Positions 1 to 7,494 of a DNA stretch of 64,000 nt are shown here, one piece after another. This DNA is from a virus. The DNA lies in IMG/VR virus record IMGVR_UViG_3300035670_000022, positions 1-64,000 of that record. One strand, written 5' to 3'. The notes beneath the pieces were generated by a model. The model had not been told where the DNA came from. It ran no database searches and was given only the letters and a program-made list of their open reading frames with translations. Each line of letters begins with the position of its first letter. Positions within the stretch are counted from its first letter, which is position 1. The position numbers and the translations under genes were made by a program.

Positions 1-586
1 GTTGTACAACAACTTCAAACACGGGACCCGCATCGGGGCAGGAACTTGTTATCCAGTCGAAGGGAGCTACTGGTAAGGAATCTCCTTTAACGATGACTCC
101 CATCTGAAAACTTTCTTCGTTAGCCCAAGACATTGTGTCTGTATTTTCTACTGCCGTAGGCGTCCAGCTGCTGCGCTGATATAGAACAACGTTGCCGTCC
201 CAGGTTAGCGGGGCGTCTAACGTACCGACAAGATTGATCAGTTCTTTGTTGTTAAGCCCTGCTTCTGTACACTTACGAATAAAACGGAAGAAAGGTTCCA
301 CCGGCATATTCGCATCTTCTAACTCTTTGGCTCGCGTTGTTACATGCTCAAGCCCTTTAAGATTGTCTTTTACGCCTTTAACAATAAACTCTGCTAGTTG
401 GTTGGGCGTGTTGGTATCTAGAACATCAAGGTATTCCTCAAATTGAAGAATACCTTCTTGTTGATCTAAGACGCTGCGGAGACAGTCATATAGGATAGAG
501 TCATCTTTATGTAAGAATCGGACGCTCTTGTTTCGATAGAACGTAATATTCTTATCGCTGATTAGATATTTGATGTCTGTAGGCAT
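1..586 (-). CDS. rIIB-like protein (C-terminus cut by window edge)
   Basis: The ATG is at 586 and the frame stays open to base 1, giving about 195 residues of an incomplete protein. The middle (residues ~95-140, around EPFFRFIRK and LTWDGNVVLYQR) resembles the part of T4-type rIIB proteins where a short helical segment is followed by 'l.edG.vl.YK.v'. rIIB proteins are early phage proteins linked to superinfection and prophage exclusion; their biochemical role is unclear. The dispersed motif at 607-624 lies about 20 nt upstream of the start and may drive or regulate it. The assignment rests on a short similarity, so another early protein with the same fold remains possible. Confidence 0.45.
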   Translation of the reverse strand, partial: MPTDIKYLISDKNITFYRNKSVRFLHKDDSILYDCLRSVLDQQEGILQFEEYLDVLDTNTPNQLAEFIVKGVKDNLKGLEHVTTRAKELEDANMPVEPFFRFIRKCTEAGLNNKELINLVGTLDAPLTWDGNVVLYQRSSWTPTAVENTDTMSWANEESFQMGVIVKGDSLPVAPFDWITSSCPDAGPVFEVVVQ

Positions 587-606
587 ACTGGTTACGTGTT
601 TTGATT

Positions 607-624
607 CTTTTACTCTTCTCTGTT
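607..624 (-). promoter_or_regulatory. Dispersed motif copy (AACAGAGAAGAGTAAAAG)
   Basis: Read on the minus strand this is an exact copy of the recurring 18-mer. It overlaps the stop codon of the gene at 623-955 and ends 20 nt before the ATG at 586. Its function is unknown; a promoter or leader element is an inference. Confidence 0.5.
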
Positions 625-955
625 ATCCTTGTTGCTTTTCCAAGGATTTCTGGATATTAAAGTTATCCAGGATGAACGTGGTCAACTCTGCGATCTGTTT
701 TGGGTCGAGTTGAGACCCTTGTTGTTCTGCTATTTCTGGTAGGCATACTTCCATTAGCCAGTCCTTCATTGAATCTAGTCCTAGCTGATAGTGAGCAGGC
801 AACCACTCTTTGTCTAAGCGGTCATAGACTGCAGAGGCATATTTCAAAAGAAGTTCTTTCCCTACTTTAGTAGCGACCGGTTCTATAACTGCTTTCATGA
901 AGGCAAGACTCATGAAACCAATAAGAGTACCGCTGGCGAAAACTAGAATGTCCAT
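623..955 (-). CDS. Small protein with one N-terminal membrane segment
   Basis: This 110-residue protein starts with a hydrophobic stretch (residues ~2-24) followed by a soluble, mostly helical and acidic part. It has no recognisable enzymatic motif. A single N-terminal helix without a cleavage site suggests an inner-membrane-anchored protein. It follows a clear intrinsic terminator (960-984) and precedes the rIIB-like gene; rII proteins are membrane-associated, so a functional link is possible but not shown. I do not recognise the family. Confidence 0.6.
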   Translation of the reverse strand: MDILVFASGTLIGFMSLAFMKAVIEPVATKVGKELLLKYASAVYDRLDKEWLPAHYQLGLDSMKDWLMEVCLPEIAEQQGSQLDPKQIAELTTFILDNFNIQKSLEKQQG

Positions 956-959
956 GGTT

Positions 960-984
960 AAAAAAGAGCAGCTTTAGCTGCCCC
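960..984 (-). terminator. Intrinsic terminator
   Basis: On the minus strand a 7-bp stem (GGGCAGC / GCTGCTC with one G-U pair) with a TAAA loop is followed by seven T's. It ends the transcript of the gene at 1013-1321 and lies only 5 nt before the start at 955. Confidence 0.8.
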
Positions 985-1012
985 TGGTTATGTACGTATA
1001 TCTGCTTCCAGT

Positions 1013-1321
1013 TTACTGGGGCGCTACATCGTACTCGACTTGTACAGTCTTGTTCTTTGGGTGGGGTTTATGGGTTATAAAGTACCCTTTAGAAACATTT
1101 GGATGCATACCTGCAATGATAAGAGGTATATCTCCTTTACCCGTCAGTGTCCAAATTCTTTCTTCTGGGTGATTCTCTACAAAAGTGAGATCCAGTCCGG
1201 TGACGTCGTACATAAACGTCTTTCGCACTTTACGGAAAGGGTTCCGTATAGGGTTGTATTTTTTCTTCCATTCTAGAAAACCTAGTTTCTGGATTATTGT
1301 CATTAGGGCTGAGTAATACAT
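1013..1321 (-). CDS. Hypothetical protein, 102 aa
   Basis: The ATG is at 1321. The N-terminal 40 residues are basic and the rest is mixed alpha/beta with several His and Pro residues near the end. No known motif is visible. It lies 20 nt downstream of the SelO-like gene on the same strand and is followed by a terminator, so it probably closes that transcription unit. I cannot assign a function. Confidence 0.6.
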   Translation of the reverse strand: MYYSALMTIIQKLGFLEWKKKYNPIRNPFRKVRKTFMYDVTGLDLTFVENHPEERIWTLTGKGDIPLIIAGMHPNVSKGYFITHKPHPKNKTVQVEYDVAPQ

Positions 1322-1341
1322 TTCGCGTTATTTTAGCAAAT

Positions 1342-2202
1342 TCAAGATTTGGGTGAAATAGGTTTGACTGAGATGTAGTCTGCATATAGATCCTCGGCGG
1401 TGTAGTTATCAAGGTTCTTGATCAGGCACTTTCTAAATATGTTTAGTCCTGAGAGAATGGCGAAGTCTTGATTCTTGCGGCTATATCTCCCGTAAGGATC
1501 TATGGAAGATGTCGCCTGGTCGTTAAAACTAAATTGGGAGTGCCCAAAGTCAATCGCTTCTGGGATGGCTGACATGTTATCTGTGTTTAAGCAGCCATGC
1601 ACAAAACCAACGTCTTCCCATTGCTTCTGTAAAGCAGCGTAGTCAAGGACAATCTGTCTAAAAGACTCTAAGCGATTTTGACAGACCGGATAGTAAACAC
1701 TGAGACTATGCCACAGTTTATCAATGTCTTGGGGGTTGTGTCTGTAAACGTATTCAAACGTCCCAATACGAAAAGGACAGCTTCGACGAATGATGCTGGT
1801 TGCGTTATCTTCTCCGTGTTTATAGACTGCTATTGTGTTTTGCGTACGGATACCTAAACGCTGTAACTCTAGAGAGGTTCGAGCCTCGTTAATTGCAGAG
1901 GTAACTGAGTAGTTTCCCCTACCAAACTTTGTATAAGGTGTAGTAAAACCACCCTTCGCAATGTATACAGATTGGGCATCGTCTGCCACAGGATCTAGAC
2001 TGCAGTCATGGATGATAGCGGATCTGCCATCTCCTAAATCTTGATACTCTCCAAACTGTGTTCCACCATAGTTTAGACTCACCCCTGCTTTTAGCTGAGG
2101 GATAAAGGCAGGAGGTGGTTGGAGGTACACTAAGTTGTCCGTAGGGACGTCGAGCGTGGTTGACGTGGCAAGATTGCCGGGATAAAGACTCGGATACAGC
2201 AT
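1342..2202 (-). CDS. selO: Minimal SelO-family pseudokinase (protein AMPylase)
   Basis: SelO (YdiU/UPF0061) proteins have a kinase fold with inverted ATP orientation and transfer AMP to Ser/Thr/Tyr of target proteins. Visible SelO signatures, in order, are: YGGTQFG..LGDGR at 45-60, the KGGFTTPY segment with Lys83, a helix Glu (E106), RIGTFEY at 145-151, VGFVHG..NTDNMS at 198-211 with D208/N209, and the IDFG metal-binding motif at 217-220 (D218). The RYSRKNQ element at 239-245 matches the end of the family core. Every key position I know of is kept, so it should bind ATP. It has 286 residues against about 480 in bacterial SelO; the C-terminal region is missing. A motif copy sits 22 nt upstream. 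Family assignment is strong; the target is unknown. Confidence 0.88.
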   Translation of the reverse strand: MLYPSLYPGNLATSTTLDVPTDNLVYLQPPPAFIPQLKAGVSLNYGGTQFGEYQDLGDGRSAIIHDCSLDPVADDAQSVYIAKGGFTTPYTKFGRGNYSVTSAINEARTSLELQRLGIRTQNTIAVYKHGEDNATSIIRRSCPFRIGTFEYVYRHNPQDIDKLWHSLSVYYPVCQNRLESFRQIVLDYAALQKQWEDVGFVHGCLNTDNMSAIPEAIDFGHSQFSFNDQATSSIDPYGRYSRKNQDFAILSGLNIFRKCLIKNLDNYTAEDLYADYISVKPISPKS

Positions 2203-2224
2203 TTATGCTTTCTTCTTTTTCATG

Positions 2225-2240
2225 TACTCTTCTCTGTTTT
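2225..2240 (-). promoter_or_regulatory. Dispersed motif copy upstream of the SelO-like gene
   Basis: The core AAAACAGAGAAGAGTA is exact on the minus strand and lies 22 nt before the SelO-like ATG. Between them a 6-codon ORF (ATG AAA AAG AAG AAA GCA TAA) overlaps the start as TAAATG. A leader peptide is conceivable but unproven. Confidence 0.5.
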
Positions 2241-2265
2241 TTTTGAAACCGACTTGGACTTTTAG

Positions 2266-2284
2266 ATTCTGAACCGTTCAGAAT
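2266..2284. repeat. Palindrome ATTCTGAAC-C-GTTCAGAAT
   Basis: A perfect 9-bp inverted repeat with a one-base centre, overlapping the stop codon of the gene at 2278-2496. A second copy differing only in the centre base is at 25123-25141. No U-run follows, so an operator or DNA-protein site is more likely than a terminator. Confidence 0.6.
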
Positions 2285-2496
2285 GTCTTTTTCTTTTTGA
2301 ATTTGGCAACGTATTTTTGTAACTGCTTACCGTCCTTCAAATTATCCTTGACGCTGAATTCTTCGTTATTGAGTTTTCCGTACAGGTCTATAGACCTGTT
2401 GTTATGGATAATTGCTATCACATACCAGTTCTTTCTATAGTGCCATTCCATTTTGACACTGTCAAAATCCAGCGTAACTTCCACTAGCTTATTCAT
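2278..2496 (-). CDS. Hypothetical protein, 72 aa
   Basis: A small basic protein ending in a lysine-rich tail. The central part alternates hydrophobic and polar residues as in a small beta-sheet. The start has a plausible purine-rich site (GAGAG) upstream. Its stop lies inside the ATTCTGAAC palindrome. It belongs to a run of small early genes; I do not recognise it. Confidence 0.55.
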   Translation of the reverse strand: MNKLVEVTLDFDSVKMEWHYRKNWYVIAIIHNNRSIDLYGKLNNEEFSVKDNLKDGKQLQKYVAKFKKKKTF

Positions 2497-2510
2497 AGGA
2501 GTCTCTCTTC

Positions 2511-2699
2511 TTAGAACGGTATTTCTTCCCAGCGGTCGTAGTGGTCATCAAAATATTGATCTCTGTAGCTATAGTGTTTTGTTGGGCAGTGTCCCATATC
2601 AAACCAGCCATGTCCAATCTCATCGTAGAAGAGGTTACGCCCCCACTTCTCCATCATTAGACCCGTCCAGAGATGTAGCGCCCAGATTAACTTGTTCAT
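2511..2699 (-). CDS. Small aromatic-rich hypothetical protein
   Basis: The ORF encodes up to 62 residues rich in Trp, Tyr, His and Asp. From the first ATG (2699) it overlaps the upstream zinc-ribbon gene by 65 nt; starting at Met15/16 (about 2657/2654) would cut the overlap to ~20 nt and gives a 47-48 residue protein. The unusual composition suggests a real small early protein, but no family is recognised and the start is uncertain. Confidence 0.4.
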   Translation of the reverse strand: MNKLIWALHLWTGLMMEKWGRNLFYDEIGHGWFDMGHCPTKHYSYRDQYFDDHYDRWEEIPF

Positions 2700-3084
2700 T
2701 GTTAGATTCCAGCTTAAGTTTTGTCAATAAGTGTTGGATTTTTTCTGCCGCTTCTAGGTCTATAAAGACTAAGGGCACGTCGTTAGGGATACGAGGTCCG
2801 AAGATCTGCGCAGCCAGTTCGCGGCTGATAGACACGGATTTACCTAATCTGTAAGCCTCGTCAAGTTCAACGTAGGACTTCTTCTGTGGGAAAGAAGCCA
2901 CGACTAGATGTAAAAAGCCTCTATCTGTTAGCTTCTGATGGTCTGAACATAAAGCAAAACCGGTGACCACTTCGCCACCTACATCTGGGACCATTTTTGA
3001 ATCATACATCCACCCAGTTTCGTGGGTTACACCACACACAGGGCAGGCCTGTTTCTCTATAACTGCGTCTATTTTGTTATTCAT
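2635..3084 (-). CDS. Zinc-ribbon-like hypothetical protein, 149 aa
   Basis: The N-terminal part has CPVCG at 14-18 and a later CSDH pair at 46-49, the layout of a small zinc-binding treble clef. The rest is a mixed fold with an acidic, Gly/Asn-rich C-terminus that looks flexible. Phage early proteins of this kind often bind nucleic acid or host proteins; nothing here specifies which. It lies between a coiled-coil mini-protein (3121-3300) and small ORFs on the same strand. Confidence 0.55.
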   Translation of the reverse strand: MNNKIDAVIEKQACPVCGVTHETGWMYDSKMVPDVGGEVVTGFALCSDHQKLTDRGFLHLVVASFPQKKSYVELDEAYRLGKSVSISRELAAQIFGPRIPNDVPLVFIDLEAAEKIQHLLTKLKLESNNEQVNLGATSLDGSNDGEVGA

Positions 3085-3120
3085 GGTTTAGTTAAACGAA
3101 TACAATACTTCTAGCTTAGG

Positions 3121-3300
3121 TCAACTGCTTCGACGCTTTAGCTCTTCTTCAATCAACTGCTCGAGTTTAAGTTGTTGGACTGTTTTTGCTGCCAGGTTGA
3201 GAAGATGTTGATACTCTCTAAGTAGATCAGCATACTCTTTCCTACGCAGTCTAGAAATAACGGATGTCCAATCTGGTTTAGTCAGGTTGAAGTTTTTCAT
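3121..3300 (-). CDS. Small helical protein, 59 aa
   Basis: The ATG at 3300 overlaps the TGA of the nucleotide kinase gene (ATGA), a classic coupling arrangement. Translation gives MKNFNLTKPDW at the start, then an almost continuous amphipathic helix rich in Arg/Lys/Glu/Leu to the TGA at 3121. It fills the space between the kinase and the zinc-ribbon gene, which supports it being real. Function unknown; a small protein-binding helix is likely. Confidence 0.6.
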   Translation of the reverse strand: MKNFNLTKPDWTSVISRLRRKEYADLLREYQHLLNLAAKTVQQLKLEQLIEEELKRRSS

Positions 3301-3902
3301 CTACTCTCTGAGTTGAATATTATAGGTAGCGATTGTTTTAAAACTGAAATAGACTCTTCTATAAAATCTTCTGGGGTGTTCGCCTGATTGACTAACTTAA
3401 TGAATTTTACCCCTCTGGACTGAAAGCGCTCTACATTGAAGTAGTTTCTGCTGTCACCTTCAAAGGAGCAGTTCTTTCTGTATAGCTGTACAACGCTGAT
3501 TAGACTTGGATCGAAGTTATGTAATAGCGGCTCTAACTCTTCGTCGAAGCCACCGTCACTTACTAGAAAGACATCGTCTTCTTTCGTGTTACGTCTTTTA
3601 ATTGTCAGAATGAGTTGTAGTCCAAAGAAGTCTTTGCCGTGATTCTTCTTGATATAGTCTTCTGACATTGAGATGTATGCTTGGCGGGGGGTTAACCCTA
3701 TGAACTCACTTAGGGGCTGGTCTTTATATTTTTCGTATGCCTCTGGGTGTTTCTCTGGGGTGTCGTAAACCCGATGCACCATCTGTTTTAGGCTGTAGGC
3801 ATACTTTACGTGTTGCATATTGCCGTAGTTCTTGATCAGATAGTCGGTAAGAGTGTCTTTTCCACTCTTTGGAGGTCCATTAAAGATGACAATCTGTTTC
3901 AT
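3297..3902 (-). CDS. P-loop (deoxy)nucleoside monophosphate kinase-like
   Basis: Residues 9-17 (GPPKSGKDT) form a Walker A loop of the NMP-kinase type, directly after an initial beta strand. The 201-residue length and the later basic LID-like segment resemble T4 gp1-like deoxynucleotide kinases, which phosphorylate dNMPs for DNA synthesis. It follows the E1-like gene across a UUCG-loop terminator and is translationally coupled to the 59-residue gene. Specificity cannot be read from sequence; adenylate or guanylate kinase-like activity is also possible. Confidence 0.65.
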   Translation of the reverse strand: MKQIVIFNGPPKSGKDTLTDYLIKNYGNMQHVKYAYSLKQMVHRVYDTPEKHPEAYEKYKDQPLSEFIGLTPRQAYISMSEDYIKKNHGKDFFGLQLILTIKRRNTKEDDVFLVSDGGFDEELEPLLHNFDPSLISVVQLYRKNCSFEGDSRNYFNVERFQSRGVKFIKLVNQANTPEDFIEESISVLKQSLPIIFNSESR

Positions 3903-3920
3903 CGAAAAATCTGGTAGTTG

Positions 3921-3940
3921 AAAAGCCTGCCGAAGCAGGC
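3921..3940 (-). terminator. Intrinsic terminator with UUCG loop
   Basis: The minus strand reads GCCTGC-TTCG-GCAGGC followed by TTTTC. The UUCG tetraloop is exceptionally stable. It lies between the E1-like gene and the kinase, 18 nt before the kinase start, so it may only partly terminate. Confidence 0.75.
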
Positions 3941-3950
3941 GACATGTCCC

Positions 3951-4679
3951 TTAAAAAATTCGCGGTGGAGTCCCACACTCGTACAGCTTACCAGTCTTTG
4001 CCATAGACCAAGATGCCCCGTCATAGTCAAAGAATAGAGGTGCGGTGCCTTCTTTTAAAAGTTGATAGGCAATTTCTAGCGCCATTAAGGCTCCGGCAAA
4101 GTTAGCGTTTAATAACTGAGGTGTAGACACAGCCTCGACCCCACAGTTACCCCGGTTCTCATCTGTAGGTTCAGCATAGTTTTGGATGACATCAAAGGGA
4201 TGACACGGCGCAATTTTACCGGATATCCGCGTATACCATGAGCAGGTTGCTGTGTGATAGTCATTCCCGGGTAGAATCACGGCGTAGTTTAAGTGTGTAG
4301 GCAGGTTATCCAAAGCACGAATGATATCGTGTCGTGCTGCCTCTGAATCAACCCCTGGGATGATTAGAGAATCATAAGGAGAGTCTAAGGCGGCGGATAA
4401 CACGAAAGAGCCGAAGTTATCTTCTCGAACGTATAGCGGATAGGCTGTGGTTTTACACAGACAGCTAAGCCGCTCAGCCAACGCAACTGCTTTGTTTACG
4501 CCTAAATATTTAGGGTCAAACAGTTGTCGAGAGCTATTACTATCTTCGTACACATCACCATCGTAGATATGAACAGCGGGTTTGAATCCTTGGCTGTAGG
4601 TAACCAGTCGGATAATAGGCTCTGCCAGAATTGTGTCTAATCCACCGGCACCACAGAAAAAGATATTAGAGAATTTCAT
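3951..4679 (-). CDS. ThiF/E1-like activating enzyme (PRTRC-type)
   Basis: E1/ThiF enzymes adenylate the C-terminus of ubiquitin-like proteins. The Rossmann start has GAGG at 10-13. The segment DGDVYEDSNSSRQLF (40-54) matches the E1 signature D.D.V..SN..RQ, giving Asn48, Arg51 and Gln52, followed by Lys63. Asp111 in a strand-end 'PGVD' fits the Mg/ATP site. Cys179 in NCGVEAVSTPQLL lies where PRTRC ThiF proteins have CSLAEAL..QDLF and is the best candidate catalytic cysteine. The 242-residue length is that of a minimal E1. The ATG at 4679 has a good AGGAG site and overlaps the JAMM gene by 14 nt, so the two are co-translated. Confidence 0.85.
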   Translation of the reverse strand: MKFSNIFFCGAGGLDTILAEPIIRLVTYSQGFKPAVHIYDGDVYEDSNSSRQLFDPKYLGVNKAVALAERLSCLCKTTAYPLYVREDNFGSFVLSAALDSPYDSLIIPGVDSEAARHDIIRALDNLPTHLNYAVILPGNDYHTATCSWYTRISGKIAPCHPFDVIQNYAEPTDENRGNCGVEAVSTPQLLNANFAGALMALEIAYQLLKEGTAPLFFDYDGASWSMAKTGKLYECGTPPRIF

Positions 4680-5874
4680 TTGGACTCCTGAGTGAGTTGT
4701 ATAGGTTTAATGCGCTTTGGGGAAGATGCATCTCTAGGTCAAGTTCTTCTGCTAAAGCAGATGCGACTAGAGATACACCAGAAGGGTGACTTAACACGTC
4801 TTTTAATGCCATTTCGAAGTAGCTAAAGTCTTCACACAGTTCCATCATGTACTCTTCGTCGCCTGGCACAAGATCGTAGCAGTGGTCGACGGTAAGGTCT
4901 TTTTGACTTAGTTGTTGTTCAAGACTTTTCTTATACTTACTAACGTCGACATCTGCATTCACCGCCCAGTCAGGGTTGGCATACCAGTCAGCGTAGTCAT
5001 ACCCATCGTCCCAGTAATCAAAGTTCTTATAGGCGTGACTGCGGCGAGATACGTCACTTTGATTTGGTTTTGCAGTGTAATTGGCATAGTTGCCGTATAC
5101 ACCATAAGGGTAAGTGACTTGTCGTGCCGGCTCTTGTAATTTGATGTAGCTAAATACTTTCTCATTTAGCACGACGTCGCTAGTGTCTATATGAATGGTT
5201 TGAGCTTTAAGTTCTTTTTTGTCTACCGTCTTTAAAGAACTTAAGTCAACAATGCGACTGGGGGAGAAAACGTATCTATTCTTGTTTTGGACAATGGAGG
5301 CACATAGGTCTACGGTGTCTTCAGAGATACATCCCATGGTGCAATGGGCTCCTGAGATGTCGGTCTCATCTTTGGTATCTGTTGCAGACCAGAAAGCAGC
5401 CATAGTGTTGTGACTGTGCATTGTGCCACTTACGACCCAGTCTTCAATATCGTAGCTGTCGAATTCCTCCCCTGTAAGAATGTCTACACAGGGTACTCCT
5501 CCTGACTTAGTCCGCGCGGTGCGAACCGTTGCTGCTTGAATGATTTGCATAGGGGCTAATGCCCGCCAACGGTCAATGTGTTCTGTGTGTCGCATCAATA
5601 CGACTAGAACTTCATAGTCGGGTTCTTTAAGCGCAAAAGGCAGTTGAGTACTCTGCGCTCGATCATTACAGTAGTGTCGAAATAGGGAGACTATACCCTT
5701 AAAAAGAGTCAGCGGTATCTTTTCGAAATCTGGTTTAAGGGTAAAGTTGCTTAGCTCTTGAGGCTCATCTTCGCCTTTAGGGTCATCTACTTTTGCGTAG
5801 TAGCTCCCCCAGTAGCGGTTCTCTTTAAGAACATAGAAGCCTTTTTTACCCCGGAAGAATGGTTTTTTTTGCAT
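4666..5874 (-). CDS. JAMM/MPN+ (JAB) metalloprotease, PRTRC-A-like
   Basis: JAMM proteases cleave ubiquitin-like proteins after their C-terminus. With numbering from an in-frame GTG at 5883, MHSHNTMAAFWSATD gives the zinc motif H-x-H-x7-S-x2-D at His156, His158, Ser166 and Asp169; Glu91 at the end of an N-terminal strand is a plausible catalytic base. Residues ~200-400 are an extension with a Tyr/Asp/Trp-rich stretch near 280-310 that looks disordered. I prefer the ATG at 5874 because AGGAG lies about 9 nt upstream; the GTG overlaps the previous stop (GTGA). It is coupled to both neighbours, the E2-like gene upstream and E1 downstream. Confidence 0.85.
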   Translation of the reverse strand: MQKKPFFRGKKGFYVLKENRYWGSYYAKVDDPKGEDEPQELSNFTLKPDFEKIPLTLFKGIVSLFRHYCNDRAQSTQLPFALKEPDYEVLVVLMRHTEHIDRWRALAPMQIIQAATVRTARTKSGGVPCVDILTGEEFDSYDIEDWVVSGTMHSHNTMAAFWSATDTKDETDISGAHCTMGCISEDTVDLCASIVQNKNRYVFSPSRIVDLSSLKTVDKKELKAQTIHIDTSDVVLNEKVFSYIKLQEPARQVTYPYGVYGNYANYTAKPNQSDVSRRSHAYKNFDYWDDGYDYADWYANPDWAVNADVDVSKYKKSLEQQLSQKDLTVDHCYDLVPGDEEYMMELCEDFSYFEMALKDVLSHPSGVSLVASALAEELDLEMHLPQSALNLYNSLRSPNEIL

Positions 5875-5879
5875 AATGT

Positions 5880-7427
5880 TCACTCCTCGAAGTATGCGTC
5901 ATCGTCTTCGTCATCGTCGTCATCGTCGTCTTCGTCATCGTCGTTCTCTTCGTCATAGTCTTCGTCATAGTCGTCATCATCTTCCTCTTCCACATTTTCA
6001 GCGGAGGTTAGAATGTCTTCGTAAATAGGAGAGTAAAAGCAGCCAGTAGCTTCTCTTAGTTCTTCTAGGTCGACGTAGACTATTTCTCCCTTACTCAAAG
6101 GACTATCGATTGTTGGGAGCTTAATTGCTTTTGTCTTGGTGTTTTGTTTAGGGTATTCTAAAAGCCACAGAATATTGACTTTACTTGTTCTTTCTAGCCT
6201 GTATAGCACCAAACCGCGTAAGCATACGTCTTCGTTACCTGTGACGATGACATTCAGCGGCTCATTCACGTTCTCTAAACAAAGGTGTTTCTCTTGTGCG
6301 GTTTGCAGTCTCTGTTTGGATACGTCGGATATATCGCTGTAGTCTTTGTAGTCTAAGTAATATGCTGTTAATTCTGTTTGGGCTACATTGCACCCAAATA
6401 AGTGTTGGTGATAGTCGTACAATGGATAGGGTATCGGACACCTACTGACTTTAGAGCCATCTTCAAAGACATATTCTTTAAGTGCTTTATTTCTAGCAAC
6501 TTGGTCTTCACCAAAGACTGGATATTGAAGAAGGTTGTTGGCATTTAAGTCTATGTACTTTGTGACCTTGTTCTCTTCATGGCGAATGTCAGCATTAAAA
6601 GGAAGGCTAAAGAACAACTCAGATGCTTCTGACAACATGGTAGGGGGGTACATTGTCCCCCAACATATAGTGGCATCGCTAAACACGTTGGTGATGCGCA
6701 TTCCTTTAAGCTTTCTTTCTGACCGCGCGTCCAAAAGTCCGTAGCATTTACGTGTACATGCTTTTGGTATTGTAATATGTAAGCACGAATACCACGCATG
6801 CTTGGGTAGAGTTATCTTTGTGTATCTTGGCACAGATCTTTCTAATTTGCAGTTATCAGAAGTATATCCGGTACACCAGGGAACAGAATCTAAAATTCGT
6901 TTAACGTCCTGTCTGGTAGCAAGATGGATAGCTAGAATAACTGAGATCTTTTTTCTTATGCGGTCGGATATACCAGACTCCTGTAATGCTCTATGTAGTG
7001 GGAAGTTTGCTTTGATTTCAGGAATCATTAAACTGGCGGCGCAGCACAGCTCTTCATCTGACTTATCCTGCAACGCTGTAATAACAGCGTAATAGAGTTT
7101 ATCGAAGTAGCAATCGTATTCCTTTGGCGGGTCTATCTCTTTTTCTAGATTTATTTCGTCCCATTTTATGGATACAAAATGATAACGGATTTTTTCTGCG
7201 TAACTTAGTGTGGACTTCTTATCTAAGGTTCCACTGTATAACGGACAGTGAACGCATTCATGCTCTATAAACATTTTCTCACTCGTTTCGTCAGTGAGCT
7301 CCACCTCGATAGTTTTTTCTGGGCAAAGTGCGTAGAGGTTTAAATTTACATTCTCAGAGTCGGATGTAGGATTAATCTGTAGGTAGACTTTCTGAGTCTC
7401 TTTTGGAAGTAATTCGACTGTAAACAT
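5880..7427 (-). CDS. PRTRC-B/E2-like protein with acidic tail
   Basis: This 515-residue protein lies between the Ubl and JAMM genes where PRTRC cassettes carry protein B, regarded as an E2-like fold. The segment ITNVFSDATICWG (245-257) resembles the 'NV..dG.vC.G' strand-turn of that family, with Cys255 as a candidate thioester residue. Several Cys pairs (around 58-61, 205, 224-228) may bind metal. The last ~37 residues are almost only Asp/Glu, encoded by a trinucleotide-repeat-like stretch at 5884-5995. No promoter is visible: a strong terminator ends 11 nt before its ATG. The E2 role is inferred from position and one motif. Confidence 0.5.
   Translation of the reverse strand: MFTVELLPKETQKVYLQINPTSDSENVNLNLYALCPEKTIEVELTDETSEKMFIEHECVHCPLYSGTLDKKSTLSYAEKIRYHFVSIKWDEINLEKEIDPPKEYDCYFDKLYYAVITALQDKSDEELCCAASLMIPEIKANFPLHRALQESGISDRIRKKISVILAIHLATRQDVKRILDSVPWCTGYTSDNCKLERSVPRYTKITLPKHAWYSCLHITIPKACTRKCYGLLDARSERKLKGMRITNVFSDATICWGTMYPPTMLSEASELFFSLPFNADIRHEENKVTKYIDLNANNLLQYPVFGEDQVARNKALKEYVFEDGSKVSRCPIPYPLYDYHQHLFGCNVAQTELTAYYLDYKDYSDISDVSKQRLQTAQEKHLCLENVNEPLNVIVTGNEDVCLRGLVLYRLERTSKVNILWLLEYPKQNTKTKAIKLPTIDSPLSKGEIVYVDLEELREATGCFYSPIYEDILTSAENVEEEDDDDYDEDYDEENDDDEDDDDDDDEDDDAYFEE
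5884..5995 (-). repeat. GAY/GAR triplet tract encoding acidic tail
   Basis: On the + strand the tract is built of tcg/tca/tct triplets such as tcatcgtcgtcatcg. It encodes the Asp/Glu tail at the C-terminus of the PRTRC-B-like protein. Such tracts can change length by slippage; the tail may mimic DNA or act as a docking tail. Confidence 0.7.
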
Positions 7428-7428
7428 A

Positions 7429-7474
7429 AAATATAAAATTCAAGCTGTGTCTCCAAGTAGAGACACAGCTTGAA
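7429..7474 (-). terminator. Strong intrinsic terminator between Ubl and PRTRC-B-like genes
   Basis: A perfect 15-bp stem (7439-7453 with 7460-7474) and 6-nt loop is followed on the minus strand by TTTTATATTTT. It starts 20 nt after the Ubl stop and ends directly before the next ATG (7427). Read-through would then set the ratio of Ubl to the rest of the cassette. Confidence 0.85.
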
Positions 7475-7494
7475 CTGTGAACGGTGGATAAGGA

